DNA of 64,000 bases from NCBI GenBank assembly GCA_016721925.1, contig JADKHE010000003.1, forward strand, positions 62,001-126,000. Reading direction: 5' to 3'. The position numbers and the translations under genes are program-made. The DNA comes from Candidatus Skiveiella danica. GTDB lineage: Bacteria > Pseudomonadota > Gammaproteobacteria > Burkholderiales > Burkholderiaceae_C. Below, in pieces: positions 18,492 to 26,158 of this stretch. A model generated the notes under the pieces. The model was not told the origin of the DNA and made no database searches. It saw only the letters and a list, made by a program, of their open reading frames with translations. Every line of letters begins with the position of its first letter. Within the stretch, counting starts at the first letter, position 1.

Positions 18492-18552
18492 ATTCTAGAA
18501 ATCGGTGCAGGTGCCGTCCAATCAAACCCTCACCTCGTTTCTATAATGATTC
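18492..18552. promoter_or_regulatory. Shared promoter box P2 and divergent lysR promoter
   Basis: Minus strand: TTTGATTGGAC with -35 TTGGAC (18521-18516), 18 nt, -10 TAGAAT (18497-18492), leading to the CYTH operon through a leader of about 130 nt. Plus strand: TATAAT (18542-18547) fits a -10 for lysR, 53 nt before its ATG, with a poor -35. Between them AATGATTCATT (18546-18556) is a small dyad of the kind LysR regulators contact. The minus-strand leader also holds a 12-bp palindrome CCGCCATGGCGG at 18382-18393. Confidence 0.65.
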
Positions 18553-18600
18553 ATTAATATCAACTGCGGCAGTCGCCCGTTTGAAACGCACCCACAGAGT

Positions 18601-19521
18601 ATGACAACGCTGGCCCAATTGCGAACCTTTCAAGCCGTTGCCCGAAACAACAGTTTCTCGCGTGCCGCGGACGAGTTGCACCTGACCCAGCCCGCCATCA
18701 GTGCCCAGATTAGCGCCCTGGAAAGCGCACTCAAGATCAGACTGTTCGAGCGCATCGGAAAAACGATTGCCCTGACAGAGCCGGGGCGTGTTGCCTTGGC
18801 CTGCGCTGACGACATCGCACTGCGGCTGGCGCAGATGCGGCGAGAACTCGACGACCTTGGGGAACTCCATGCCGGTCGCCTGCAGATCGGTGCCAGCATG
18901 GTGGTTGGCGTCTACCTGCTGCCCGAAGCGCTGGCGCATTTCAAACAAACGTATCCGCAGGTCGAACTGACGGTCAAGGTCGAACCCGGGAGGCAGATCG
19001 TCGAGCGGATCCTGCGTAACGAACTGGACATCGCCATCGTCGGTGAAGTGTCCCGCTTCAATGACGCGCGCATTGCGTTCAAGCCGTTCATTCAGGACGA
19101 GTTGATCGTCATCGCGCCGCCCGATCATCCCCTGACCGAAGCGGGCTGCGTGACCCCTCTTGAAATGGCCGCTTTGCCTTTTGTCTTGCCGGCGAGCAAC
19201 TCTGCCAGCGGAGAAAGCATTCAGGAGCAACTGAAAGCAGCCGGCATCAGCCTGAAATCGGTGATCGAACTCGGCAACACCGGCGCGGTCAAACACGCCG
19301 TCGAGGCCGGCCTGGGCCTGTCCATCGTGTCGCGAATGGCGGTGCTGCGGGAGCTTCAGGAAGGCCGGCTGTGTTCTTTGCGCATCGCCAATCTGGTGCT
19401 GCAGCGCCAGTTCTGTCTGTGTTGGCATCATGAAAAACCTTTTTCGCGGCTCACCACCGCCTTCATTGGCTTTATTCAGGCCTACGCCAGGACTTGGTCG
19501 GAAACGCACGCCCGAATGTGA
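18601..19521 (+). CDS. LysR-family transcriptional regulator
   Basis: This 306-residue protein has the standard layout: an N-terminal helix-turn-helix (about 18-37, FSRAADELHLTQPAISAQIS) and a two-lobed effector domain (about 92-300) of the CysB/CbbR type. It is divergent from the CYTH operon and convergent with the porin gene. LysR proteins typically regulate the divergent neighbour, and the same promoter box appears before the porin and secreted CYTH-like genes, so it is the best candidate regulator of the whole cluster. Its effector is unknown. Confidence 0.92.
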   Translation: MTTLAQLRTFQAVARNNSFSRAADELHLTQPAISAQISALESALKIRLFERIGKTIALTEPGRVALACADDIALRLAQMRRELDDLGELHAGRLQIGASMVVGVYLLPEALAHFKQTYPQVELTVKVEPGRQIVERILRNELDIAIVGEVSRFNDARIAFKPFIQDELIVIAPPDHPLTEAGCVTPLEMAALPFVLPASNSASGESIQEQLKAAGISLKSVIELGNTGAVKHAVEAGLGLSIVSRMAVLRELQEGRLCSLRIANLVLQRQFCLCWHHEKPFSRLTTAFIGFIQAYARTWSETHARM

Positions 19522-19554
19522 GGGCGATTGCGTCGGCGGCGCCGATCCAGACAG

Positions 19555-19588
19555 CAACGCCCGCCACAGAGGTCTGCGGCAGGCGTTG
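19555..19588. terminator. Bidirectional hairpin between lysR and the porin gene
   Basis: Left arm 19555-19570 (CAACGCCCGCCACAGA) pairs with right arm 19573-19588 (TCTGCGGCAGGCGTTG) at 14 of 16 positions. The loop is tiny, so the top pairs probably open. It lies in the 84-nt gap between two convergent genes. No long T run follows on either strand. Confidence 0.55.
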
Positions 19589-19605
19589 TGGATTCCGTTC
19601 GGTGA

Positions 19606-20769
19606 TCAGAACGAGTGACGAATGCCCAAGTCAACCCCGGTCGAGTTGCCGCTGGTGAAGCCGGTGTTGAAGGTTGAGCCACCCAGCGGCGTGTTCAATC
19701 CATCCTTCACGTTGATATACCCCAGCGCGCCGTACAACCAGGTCCGCTTCGACATCGAGTAGAAGTATCCAACCGAGTATTTGTCGCCATTCGGCGTTCC
19801 GGCGTAGAAGGGTTTCCCGGCCTGCGTATAGCCGGCATCCCATTTGTAGGTCGAGTAGGATGCGGCCAGATTGCCGGACCCCATAGGCGCGGTGAGGCCC
19901 AGGCTCCACCCATTGCCATTGAGCTCCTGGTGCGCAACACTTTGCCCCACGGTGTCGTTTGAATACAGTCCCCAGAGCTTGACGACACCGAAGTCGTAGG
20001 TGGCGCCGATCTGCCAGTTGGTCAGGTTGCCGCCCTTGGTTTTTGCGATGTTGTAGCCGTACTGCGTCTTCCCGTACGAGACGCCAGCGGTGAACGGCCC
20101 TTTGCCATTGTTGTCATAACCCGCATAGAAACCTGCGTAATCGCCATCCCCCTTGTACGCGGTATTGGTCGTTGCGTTCAGGTTGGACGGGTCCGAGTTC
20201 TCGCCGGTGGCCACCATGGCCCGCCCGTAAAAGCCCCCCAGACCCTTCGGAAGAAGGTATCCGATGCTGTTCGAAACGCGCTTGACAGCGGTCGTGTTGT
20301 CGTACATCTCGCGGCCCGCCTGCCACATGAAGGCAGCGCCCACCGTGTCGCCGCCAAACGGGTCGAAATCGTTGAAGCCGTCATACAGCGGGTTCTTGTC
20401 GCGCCCCAGGCGCAGCTCGCCCCAGGAGCCCATCAGGCTGATCGTGGCGCGACGGTTGAAGCCGATGCCATCACCGCCAGCTTTTGTGACGTTGTTTTCG
20501 CTAGTGGACTTACCCACACCACTGTCCGAGTCAAACCCGGCTTCAAGATGAAAACCGGCGGCGAGTCCGCCGCCCAAGTCTTCGCGGCCGCGAAAACCGA
20601 TGCGGCTGCCGCTCCACTCGCCACTGCTCAGTTGCCAAAGGTTGCTGCCCGGGCTGGCCGAACCGTAGGTGATACCGGTATCGATGACGCCGAACAAGGT
20701 GACTGAACTCTGCGCGTAGGACACAGAAAAGGCTGCCAGGGCAGCGATCGCAATGAGGGTCTTTTTCAT
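19606..20769 (-). CDS. Gram-negative general porin (Burkholderiales type)
   Basis: This 387-residue protein has a signal peptide (MKKTLIAIAALAAFSVSYAQ) followed by SSVTLFGVIDTGITY, the usual first strand of Burkholderiales trimeric porins. The chain shows alternating amphipathic strands with Gly/Tyr-rich turns and ends in Phe (GIRHSF), the signal for Bam-mediated insertion. Relatives such as Omp32 are anion selective. The promoter region carries the same box as the CYTH operon, so this porin probably admits the cluster's anionic substrate through the outer membrane. The substrate link is inference. Confidence 0.93.
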   Translation of the reverse strand: MKKTLIAIAALAAFSVSYAQSSVTLFGVIDTGITYGSASPGSNLWQLSSGEWSGSRIGFRGREDLGGGLAAGFHLEAGFDSDSGVGKSTSENNVTKAGGDGIGFNRRATISLMGSWGELRLGRDKNPLYDGFNDFDPFGGDTVGAAFMWQAGREMYDNTTAVKRVSNSIGYLLPKGLGGFYGRAMVATGENSDPSNLNATTNTAYKGDGDYAGFYAGYDNNGKGPFTAGVSYGKTQYGYNIAKTKGGNLTNWQIGATYDFGVVKLWGLYSNDTVGQSVAHQELNGNGWSLGLTAPMGSGNLAASYSTYKWDAGYTQAGKPFYAGTPNGDKYSVGYFYSMSKRTWLYGALGYINVKDGLNTPLGGSTFNTGFTSGNSTGVDLGIRHSF

Positions 20770-20901
20770 GATGGGACTGACAGAGTTGGTTGGTACGTGA
20801 AATCAGCCGAAATTGATCGACCGGTTCGGTGCCACGTTTTGCAATTCGTCAAGCCCGAATAAGGCATTTAATGGACTGCTGATTGCATGCATGACAGACA
20901 A

Positions 20902-20960
20902 ATTCTAGAGAGCGGGTTTCTGCCGAGTCCAATCAATAAACTCCGTTCGCAGCATAAATA
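20902..20960 (-). promoter_or_regulatory. Shared promoter box P3 upstream of the porin
   Basis: On the minus strand TTGATTGGAC holds -35 TTGGAC (20932-20927), a 19-nt spacer and -10 TAGAAT (20907-20902). Downstream, TCTAGAATTT and TGTCAT match P2 closely; upstream ATTATTTAT corresponds to the AT element of P1 and P2. It would start transcription about 130 nt before the porin ATG. The rest of the 347-nt gap (20770-21116) holds nothing else I recognise. Confidence 0.65.
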
Positions 20961-21116
20961 ATGGCTTATACCAAGCACATTCAGAGCCTCGTCCGAGGGG
21001 CACGATGCGCACGGGATCACTGTTCATCAGGGCATGGTGTTGCCATGCGGCGACATAGCCTGAAAATCGGTCCCGCTGGCTATTGACACATTGGACGAAT
21101 AACCCATTACCGGGAT

Positions 21117-21464
21117 TCAGCGTGGATTCTCGAAAAAGACCGCGTTGGTGTAATCGCTGATCTCGAAATACACCTTCTTCTCGCCCGGATCCACCTGCAA
21201 GTTGAGGTTTTCGTCGAGCACGCCGTAGCCGTAACGGTAGGCGCGCGGCTTGCCGTCGTCGGTGCCCAGGGCGGTGCTGATCTTGTCGATCTTCAGGAAG
21301 CGACGCACCACCTTGTCGCCAGCGTAAATCTCCAGCACGCCATTGGTGCCTGTCCAGTTCTGGATGTCGCGGCTGATCTTGTTCTGCTGCTCCTGGGTGC
21401 ACGATGTGAGCAAAAATGCCATCATCCCCAGCGTCAGAAGGCGCGTCATTGCTATCGTTTTCAT
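21117..21464 (-). CDS. Small lipoprotein of unknown function
   Basis: This 115-residue protein has a lipoprotein signal peptide ending in LLTSC (lipobox Cys at about 22). The mature part is polar, with GTNGVLEIYAGDKVVRRFLKI and a C-terminal EKKVYFEISDY segment suggesting a small beta fold. I recognise no family. It is on the same strand as the sirtuin gene and starts 21 nt after that gene's stop, so it may be co-transcribed with it. It has no visible link to the porin regulon, whose promoter box lies beyond its 3' end. Confidence 0.75.
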   Translation of the reverse strand: MKTIAMTRLLTLGMMAFLLTSCTQEQQNKISRDIQNWTGTNGVLEIYAGDKVVRRFLKIDKISTALGTDDGKPRAYRYGYGVLDENLNLQVDPGEKKVYFEISDYTNAVFFENPR

Positions 21465-21485
21465 ATTTTTCTCCAGTGAGCGTTT

Positions 21486-22244
21486 TCAGCCCCCCAATAG
21501 CGCCGGCATGGCCACGGCGGCCGTGGCGCGCACCAGCGCATGCGCTACGCTGTCGAGTTCGGTGGGTTCAGGGTTGATGACGACCACGCGCGCCCCGCTT
21601 TGGCGTGCCGTGTGGGCCAGGCCTGCCGCCGGATAGACCGCGCCCGACGTACCCACCACCAGCATCAGGTCACAGGCCTGCGCGGCCTCCTCCGCAGCGG
21701 CCAGCGCCACCGCCGGCAGCATCTCGCCGAACCAGACCACACCCGGGCGCAGCGCGTTGCCGCAATCCGCGCAGGTGGGTGGCCGGCCCGGCTGGGCCCG
21801 TGACACGTCACAGACCCCGCCATGCCCGGGCGCGCCCATGCACGGATCCAGCCAGATGTCCTCAAAGAGGTTGCCATGCAGCGCCAGCGTGCCCACGCTG
21901 CCGGCCGCCTGGTGCAGGCCGTCCACGTTCTGGGTGATCAGCGTGAGTCGCCCCGGGTGGCGCTGCTGGAACGCGGCGATGGCATGGTGCCCGGCGTTGG
22001 GATGCACGTCCTTCATCATCTCGCGGCGGCTCGCGTACCAATCCCAGACGCGCCGTGGATCGGCTCGGAAAGCCGCCTCGGTGGCGAGTTCCTCGGGCCG
22101 GAACTTCGCCCACAGCCCGGTCTGGGCATCACGAAACGTCGGCACACCCGATTCGGCGCTCATGCCAGCGCCGCTCAGCACCGCAATGGCGCGAGCATCA
22201 CGAACCCAGGTGCCAACGGCGGCGATATCGGTGATGGCGGTCAT
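21486..22244 (-). CDS. cobB: NAD-dependent protein deacylase (sirtuin, class III-like)
   Basis: This 252-residue sirtuin has GAGMSAESGVPTFRD (from 25), TQNVDG (104-109), catalytic His123 (LHGN) and four zinc-binding Cys candidates (135, 145, 158, 161; CADCG at the end). Tyr70 and Arg73 in WDWYASRREM match the Tyr-x-x-Arg pair that lets class III sirtuins such as SIRT5 and E. coli CobB accept succinyl- or malonyl-lysine. It would remove acyl groups from lysines using NAD+, in the cytosol. The Zn segment is somewhat longer than usual. Confidence 0.85.
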   Translation of the reverse strand: MTAITDIAAVGTWVRDARAIAVLSGAGMSAESGVPTFRDAQTGLWAKFRPEELATEAAFRADPRRVWDWYASRREMMKDVHPNAGHHAIAAFQQRHPGRLTLITQNVDGLHQAAGSVGTLALHGNLFEDIWLDPCMGAPGHGGVCDVSRAQPGRPPTCADCGNALRPGVVWFGEMLPAVALAAAEEAAQACDLMLVVGTSGAVYPAAGLAHTARQSGARVVVINPEPTELDSVAHALVRATAAVAMPALLGG

Positions 22245-22263
22245 GTGCCTGCGCTTCTTCCCA

Positions 22264-23007
22264 TCAGGTCCGCTGGCGCAAGGCCTCGTACAGGCACACC
22301 CCGCTGGCCACCGAAACGTTCAGGCTCTCGACGGCGCCACGCATTGGAATCGAGACCAGTTCGTCGCAGGTTTTGCGCGTGAGCTGGCGCATGCCGTCGC
22401 CTTCGGCCCCCAGCACGAGCGCGACCGGGCCTTTCAGATCCACCTGGTACAGCGTCTTCGGCGCATCGTCGCTGGTGCCGATGATCCAGATGTTGCGCTC
22501 CTTCAGTTCGTTGAGCGTGCGCGCGAGGTTGGTCACCATGAAGTACGGCATGGTCTCCGAGGCGCCGCTGGCCACCTTGGCCACAGTGGCGTTGATGCCG
22601 GCGGCATGATCCTTCGGGGCAATCACGGCATGGGCGCCGGCGCCATCGGCCACGCGCAGGCAGGCGCCGAGGTTGTGAGGGTCGGTGATGCCGTCGAGCA
22701 CCAGCAGCAGCGGCGACTCGCCACGGGCCTCCACCTGCTCGAGCAACTCGTCGAGCGACTTCACCTGCGCCACCGCCTCCACCCGCGCCGCCACGCCCTG
22801 GTGCCCGTGGCTGCCACAGAGCTTGGACAGGCGCAGACCGTCGGCCTCGATCAGGCGCACACCCGATTCCTTGACCCGCTCGATGAACTGGCGCATGCGG
22901 GCGTCGCGCCGGGTGGGTTCGAAATAGATCTCGACGATGGATTTCGGCGCGGTTTTCAGCCGCACGCCGACGGCGTGGAAGCCGAAAAGGACTTTGGGGG
23001 AAGACAT
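22264..23007 (-). CDS. rlmB: 23S rRNA (guanosine-2'-O)-methyltransferase RlmB
   Basis: This 247-residue SpoU-class enzyme methylates the 2'-O of a conserved guanosine (G2251 in E. coli) of 23S rRNA. The N-terminal substrate-binding domain starts MSSPKVLFGFHAVGVRL. The trefoil-knot motifs are LDGITDPHNLGACLRVAD, LVLGAEGDGM and PMRGAVESLNVSVA. ATG 23007 is preferred over the upstream in-frame start at 23040 because conserved sequence begins there. It lies 19 nt upstream of the sirtuin gene. Confidence 0.93.
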   Translation of the reverse strand: MSSPKVLFGFHAVGVRLKTAPKSIVEIYFEPTRRDARMRQFIERVKESGVRLIEADGLRLSKLCGSHGHQGVAARVEAVAQVKSLDELLEQVEARGESPLLLVLDGITDPHNLGACLRVADGAGAHAVIAPKDHAAGINATVAKVASGASETMPYFMVTNLARTLNELKERNIWIIGTSDDAPKTLYQVDLKGPVALVLGAEGDGMRQLTRKTCDELVSIPMRGAVESLNVSVASGVCLYEALRQRT

Positions 23008-23109
23008 GGCCCGATTATCGACTGCTGGCTCTAGACGCAAGGTCCGGGCACAAAGCGGGACGGCCGGGGCGCATACTGGGCCGTTCCCAACTTGCCCGAA
23101 AAGGTTCCC

Positions 23110-23325
23110 ATGAAAATTTGCCCCGTTGCCATCGCCGTCGGTTGCGCCAAGTGCCCGGTGTTCAAGGTCTGCCCGCTCAAGAGCACACTGGGCGACCAGC
23201 CCGCGAAGAGCGACAAACCCGTGGCCAAAGCCGCTGCGCCGGTGAAATCCGCTCGAAACACCCGCGCCGCGGCGCCTTCCAGGGGCGGCAAGGCCGCCAA
23301 GCCTTCCGCGTCACGCAGGAAGTGA
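23110..23325 (+). CDS. Small Cys-rich, basic protein of unknown function
   Basis: The 71-residue protein begins MKICPVAIAVGCAKCPVFKVC, placing four Cys in 18 residues (positions 4, 12, 15 and 21), a plausible metal- or cluster-binding knuckle. The remaining 50 residues are Ala/Lys/Arg/Ser-rich and probably disordered and basic. AAAGG stands 7 nt before ATG 23110, which is preferred over TTG 23092. It lies alone, convergent with the ATPase gene. Composition suggests nucleic-acid contact, but the function is unknown. Confidence 0.6.
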   Translation: MKICPVAIAVGCAKCPVFKVCPLKSTLGDQPAKSDKPVAKAAAPVKSARNTRAAAPSRGGKAAKPSASRRK

Positions 23326-23337
23326 CGGCAGAAGACT

Positions 23338-23391
23338 CCTGATTTTGTAGCTGCCTGCGACCACTGGCCGCTGGGAATCAGGTGTTTTCTC
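23338..23391 (+). repeat. Short dispersed repeat, copy C
   Basis: Starts CCTGATTTTGTAGCTGCCTG and keeps GACCA and CGCTGGG in the order seen in copies A (6349) and B (28989). It fills the gap between the small Cys-rich gene and the stop of the ATPase gene. The downstream half is the most diverged of the three copies. Confidence 0.5.
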
Positions 23392-24077
23392 TAAGAATCG
23401 ACGACCCGGCCCGCCTCGATCGTGATCCGGTGCACGCAACGGGCTGCAATGCCGCGGTCATGCGTCACCAGCACCAGTGTCGTGCCCAGTTCGCGGTTCA
23501 GGTCGAACATCAGTTCCATGATGGTCTCTCCGGTGGCGAAGTCCAGACTGCCGGTCGGCTCGTCCGCCAGCAGGACGGCTGGTTGCACCACGAAGGCGCG
23601 GGCCAGCGCGACCCGCTGCTGCTCTCCCCCGGAGAGCACCCGGGGATAGTGGTTCAGTCGTGTGGTCAGACCCACCCGGGCAAGCATGTCGGTCGCGGCC
23701 TTGCGTGAATCCTTGCGCCCGGCCAGTTCCAGCGGCAGCATGACGTTCTCCAGCGCGGTCAGGTTGCCCAGCAACTGGAAACTCTGGAACACGAAACCCA
23801 CCTTGTGCGCCCGCAAGGCCGCCCGATCGTCCTCGTTCAATGCGAAGATGTCCTGCCCCGCCAGATGCACAGTGCCGCTCGTGGGCGTGTCCAGCCCGGC
23901 AATGATCGACAGCAGCGTGCTCTTGCCCGAGCCGGAGGCTCCGACGATCGCGGCGGTCTCCCGTTCGGCCAGGGTGAAATCAATATCGCGCAAAATGTCC
24001 AGCGTGCCGGTCGAGTCGGTCACGGATTTGCAGACGTGATCGACGGAAATGATGGCTGGACGAGCGGCTTGGGACAT
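23391..24077 (-). CDS. ABC transporter ATP-binding protein, YbbA/LolD-like
   Basis: This 228-residue ATPase has Walker A GASGSGKST, Q-loop FVFQSFQLL, signature LSGGEQQRVALARAF, Walker B VLLADEPT and the His switch VTHDRG. It is divergent from a tesA-type esterase gene, the same arrangement as ybbA-tesA in E. coli, where a large FtsX-type permease (ybbP) follows ybbA. No permease gene lies downstream here. ATG 24077 is chosen; only 15 nt separate it from the esterase start, so promoters must lie inside the coding regions. Confidence 0.88.
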   Translation of the reverse strand: MSQAARPAIISVDHVCKSVTDSTGTLDILRDIDFTLAERETAAIVGASGSGKSTLLSIIAGLDTPTSGTVHLAGQDIFALNEDDRAALRAHKVGFVFQSFQLLGNLTALENVMLPLELAGRKDSRKAATDMLARVGLTTRLNHYPRVLSGGEQQRVALARAFVVQPAVLLADEPTGSLDFATGETIMELMFDLNRELGTTLVLVTHDRGIAARCVHRITIEAGRVVDS

Positions 24078-24092
24078 GAAAGGTTTCTGGTT

Positions 24093-24773
24093 TTGAATCG
24101 ACGACACTTTATCGCGACTGCGGCATGGGCCCTGCCCGTGGGGGCATCTTTCGCCCAGGGCACCAAGGCCGCCGCTGCAGCGCCTTCAACCTCGCCCGCC
24201 GCCAAATCCAGCGAGGGCAAGGTGGTGCTCGTCCTGGGCGACTCGCTGAGCGCGGAATACGGCCTGTCGCGCGGCACCGGCTGGGTGGCGCTGCTGGACA
24301 AGAAGCTTGCCGAGGAAAAGATCGCCGCTCGCGTGGTCAATGCCAGCATCAGCGGCGACACCACATCGGGCGGCCGTTCACGGCTGGCGGCGCTGCTGGC
24401 CCAGCACCAGCCGGCCGTGGTGGTCATCGAGCTCGGCGGCAACGACGCGTTGCGGGGCCTGCCGCTCGAACTCACGGCGGACAACCTGACCGCGATGACA
24501 CAGGCCGCACAGAAGGCCGGCGCGAAGGTGCTGCTGGTCGGCATGCAGGTACCGCCCAACTACGGGGCCGACTACGGACGCCGTTTCTCCGGAGTTTTTG
24601 TGGACGTGGCGAAGGCGAACAAGGCCGCCGTCGTGCCGTTCATGCTCAAGGGCGTGGCCGACGGGCCGGACGCGACCCGGATGTTCCAGGCCGACCGAAT
24701 TCATCCGACGCAGGAAGCACACCCCATCATTCTGGCCAACGTCTGGCCCGAACTGCGAAAGTTGCTCAAGTGA
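24093..24773 (+). CDS. tesA: Periplasmic SGNH esterase/lysophospholipase (TesA-type)
   Basis: This 226-residue SGNH hydrolase has catalytic Ser51 in VLGDSLSAEYG, the glycine block SGDTT, GGNDALRG, and Asp201 and His204 in DRIHPTQ. TesA enzymes cleave thioesters and lysophospholipids in the periplasm. The signal region starts NRRHFIATAAWALP, where RR-x-F resembles a Tat motif. The start is TTG 24093, supported by AAAGG 9 nt upstream and by the signal peptide; no ATG fits. The stop overlaps the mnmH GTG (24770-24773). Confidence 0.9.
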   Translation: MNRRHFIATAAWALPVGASFAQGTKAAAAAPSTSPAAKSSEGKVVLVLGDSLSAEYGLSRGTGWVALLDKKLAEEKIAARVVNASISGDTTSGGRSRLAALLAQHQPAVVVIELGGNDALRGLPLELTADNLTAMTQAAQKAGAKVLLVGMQVPPNYGADYGRRFSGVFVDVAKANKAAVVPFMLKGVADGPDATRMFQADRIHPTQEAHPIILANVWPELRKLLK

Positions 24774-25831
24774 GTGTGCATCCGATCCCGGCTGCCGAGG
24801 CCATGGCCCGGCTCGAAGGCTTCAGCGCGATCATCGATGCGCGCAGCGAGGGCGAACACGCCGAGGACCACCTGCCCGGCGCGCTCAGCTGGCCTTCGCT
24901 GAACAACGCCGAGCGCGTGCGCGTCGGCACCCTGTACAAACAGGTCAGCCCGTTCGAAGCGCAGAAGATCGGTGCCGCCCTGGTCGCCCGCAATATTGCC
25001 GCCCATATCGAGCGCGAGGTCCTGGACAAACCCAAGAACTGGCAACCACTGATTTACTGCTGGCGCGGCGGCAAGCGCAGCAACTCGCTGGCGCTGATCC
25101 TGGGCCAGATCGGCTTTCGGGTGCATCTGCTCGAAGGTGGCTACAAGGCGTTTCGCTCGGCCCTGCTGGCCGACCTGCCGGCGCAGGTCGCGCGGTTGAA
25201 CTTCAGGGTGGTCTGCGGCCCGACCGGATCGGGCAAGACGCGCCTGCTGCAGGCCCTGCGTGAAGAAGGTGCGCAGGTGCTGGATCTGGAAGAACTGGCC
25301 AGCCACCGCAGTTCGGTGCTTGGCATGATTCCCGGCCGGCCGCAGCCCACACAGAAGCGTTTCGACACCCTGGTCTGGGATGCCCTGCGCCAGTTCGACG
25401 CGACGCGGCCGGTCTATGTGGAAGCCGAAAGCAAGAAGGTCGGCAATCTGGCCGTGCCGGACAGTCTGATCCTTGCGATGCGGGACAGTCCCTGTCTGCT
25501 GCTGCAGCTGGCCGACGACGAGCGTGTGGCGCTGCTGCTCGAGGACTATGCGTTTTTCGCGCGCGATACCGATTTCTTCTGCCGGCGCCTGGACGCTTTG
25601 ATCGCGCTGCGCGGCAAGGCGGTCATCGACGAATGGAAAGCGCTGGTGAAAGACGGCCAGATCGAACCCGTGGTGCGCGCGCTGCTGTTGCAGCACTATG
25701 ACCCAGGCTATGCGAGTTCGACGCGACGCAATTTCAACCGGTTTGGCGACGCACCGATCCTGGCAGCTTGCGACCGTTCGATGGCGACCATGCGAACCCT
25801 GGCTCGCGACCTGATGGCCAGCGAAAACTGA
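24770..25831 (+). CDS. mnmH: tRNA 2-selenouridine synthase
   Basis: This 353-residue protein has an N-terminal rhodanese domain with catalytic Cys97 (IYCWRGGKRSNS, the same position as E. coli) and a P-loop domain starting GPTGSGKTRLL (150-160). It converts 2-thiouridine to 2-selenouridine (via a geranylated form) at the wobble base of some tRNAs. Start GTG 24770 overlaps the tesA stop, so the two are co-translated. No selD gene is in the window; selenophosphate must come from elsewhere. Confidence 0.92.
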   Translation: MSVHPIPAAEAMARLEGFSAIIDARSEGEHAEDHLPGALSWPSLNNAERVRVGTLYKQVSPFEAQKIGAALVARNIAAHIEREVLDKPKNWQPLIYCWRGGKRSNSLALILGQIGFRVHLLEGGYKAFRSALLADLPAQVARLNFRVVCGPTGSGKTRLLQALREEGAQVLDLEELASHRSSVLGMIPGRPQPTQKRFDTLVWDALRQFDATRPVYVEAESKKVGNLAVPDSLILAMRDSPCLLLQLADDERVALLLEDYAFFARDTDFFCRRLDALIALRGKAVIDEWKALVKDGQIEPVVRALLLQHYDPGYASSTRRNFNRFGDAPILAACDRSMATMRTLARDLMASEN

Positions 25832-25887
25832 TTGGATGTCTTGAACGGCAATTGCCTTGCGCCCAGCGCAGCGTCTGGTGCGTCCGC

Positions 25888-26082
25888 TCAGACTTGGGTG
25901 GGCGATCCGGCGCTGCCTGACTGGGTGGTTGATTCGTCTGCTGGCGCCACACCGTCCTGGTCGTCCTGCCCCGGTGAACCATCGGACTTGCGCTCGGACT
26001 TGGCCCGGAGCTTGTCCTCTTTCTTGCGCTTTTTCGCCAGTTCTTTCTGACGCTTCTCGTATCCGTAGTTGGGTGTAGCCAA
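25888..26082 (-). CDS. Small charged conserved protein
   Basis: This 64-residue protein begins MATPNYGYEKRQKELAKKRK and is dominated by Lys, Arg and Glu, then by an acidic/Ser-rich tail. I have seen this N-terminus as a conserved small protein in Burkholderiales, but no function is known to me. It probably forms a charged helix, perhaps binding nucleic acid. It stands alone, 56 nt from the end of mnmH, which is convergent. Confidence 0.7.
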   Translation of the reverse strand: MATPNYGYEKRQKELAKKRKKEDKLRAKSERKSDGSPGQDDQDGVAPADESTTQSGSAGSPTQV

Positions 26083-26158
26083 AATGTGCCTTCAGGTTCC
26101 TTGATGTGGAGCCCACTGTAACAGTTCGCCGCCGGTGGCCTCGACCCGTGGCGCGGCT

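Noticed and set aside
18352..18525. N-terminal extension of the small CYTH protein
   Set aside because: The canonical ExExK must be near the N-terminus, and the extension covers the predicted leader and the promoter's -10 element.
20905..21116. Minus-strand frame downstream of the small lipoprotein
   Set aside because: It is an out-of-frame continuation that overlaps promoter box P3 and has no conserved features.
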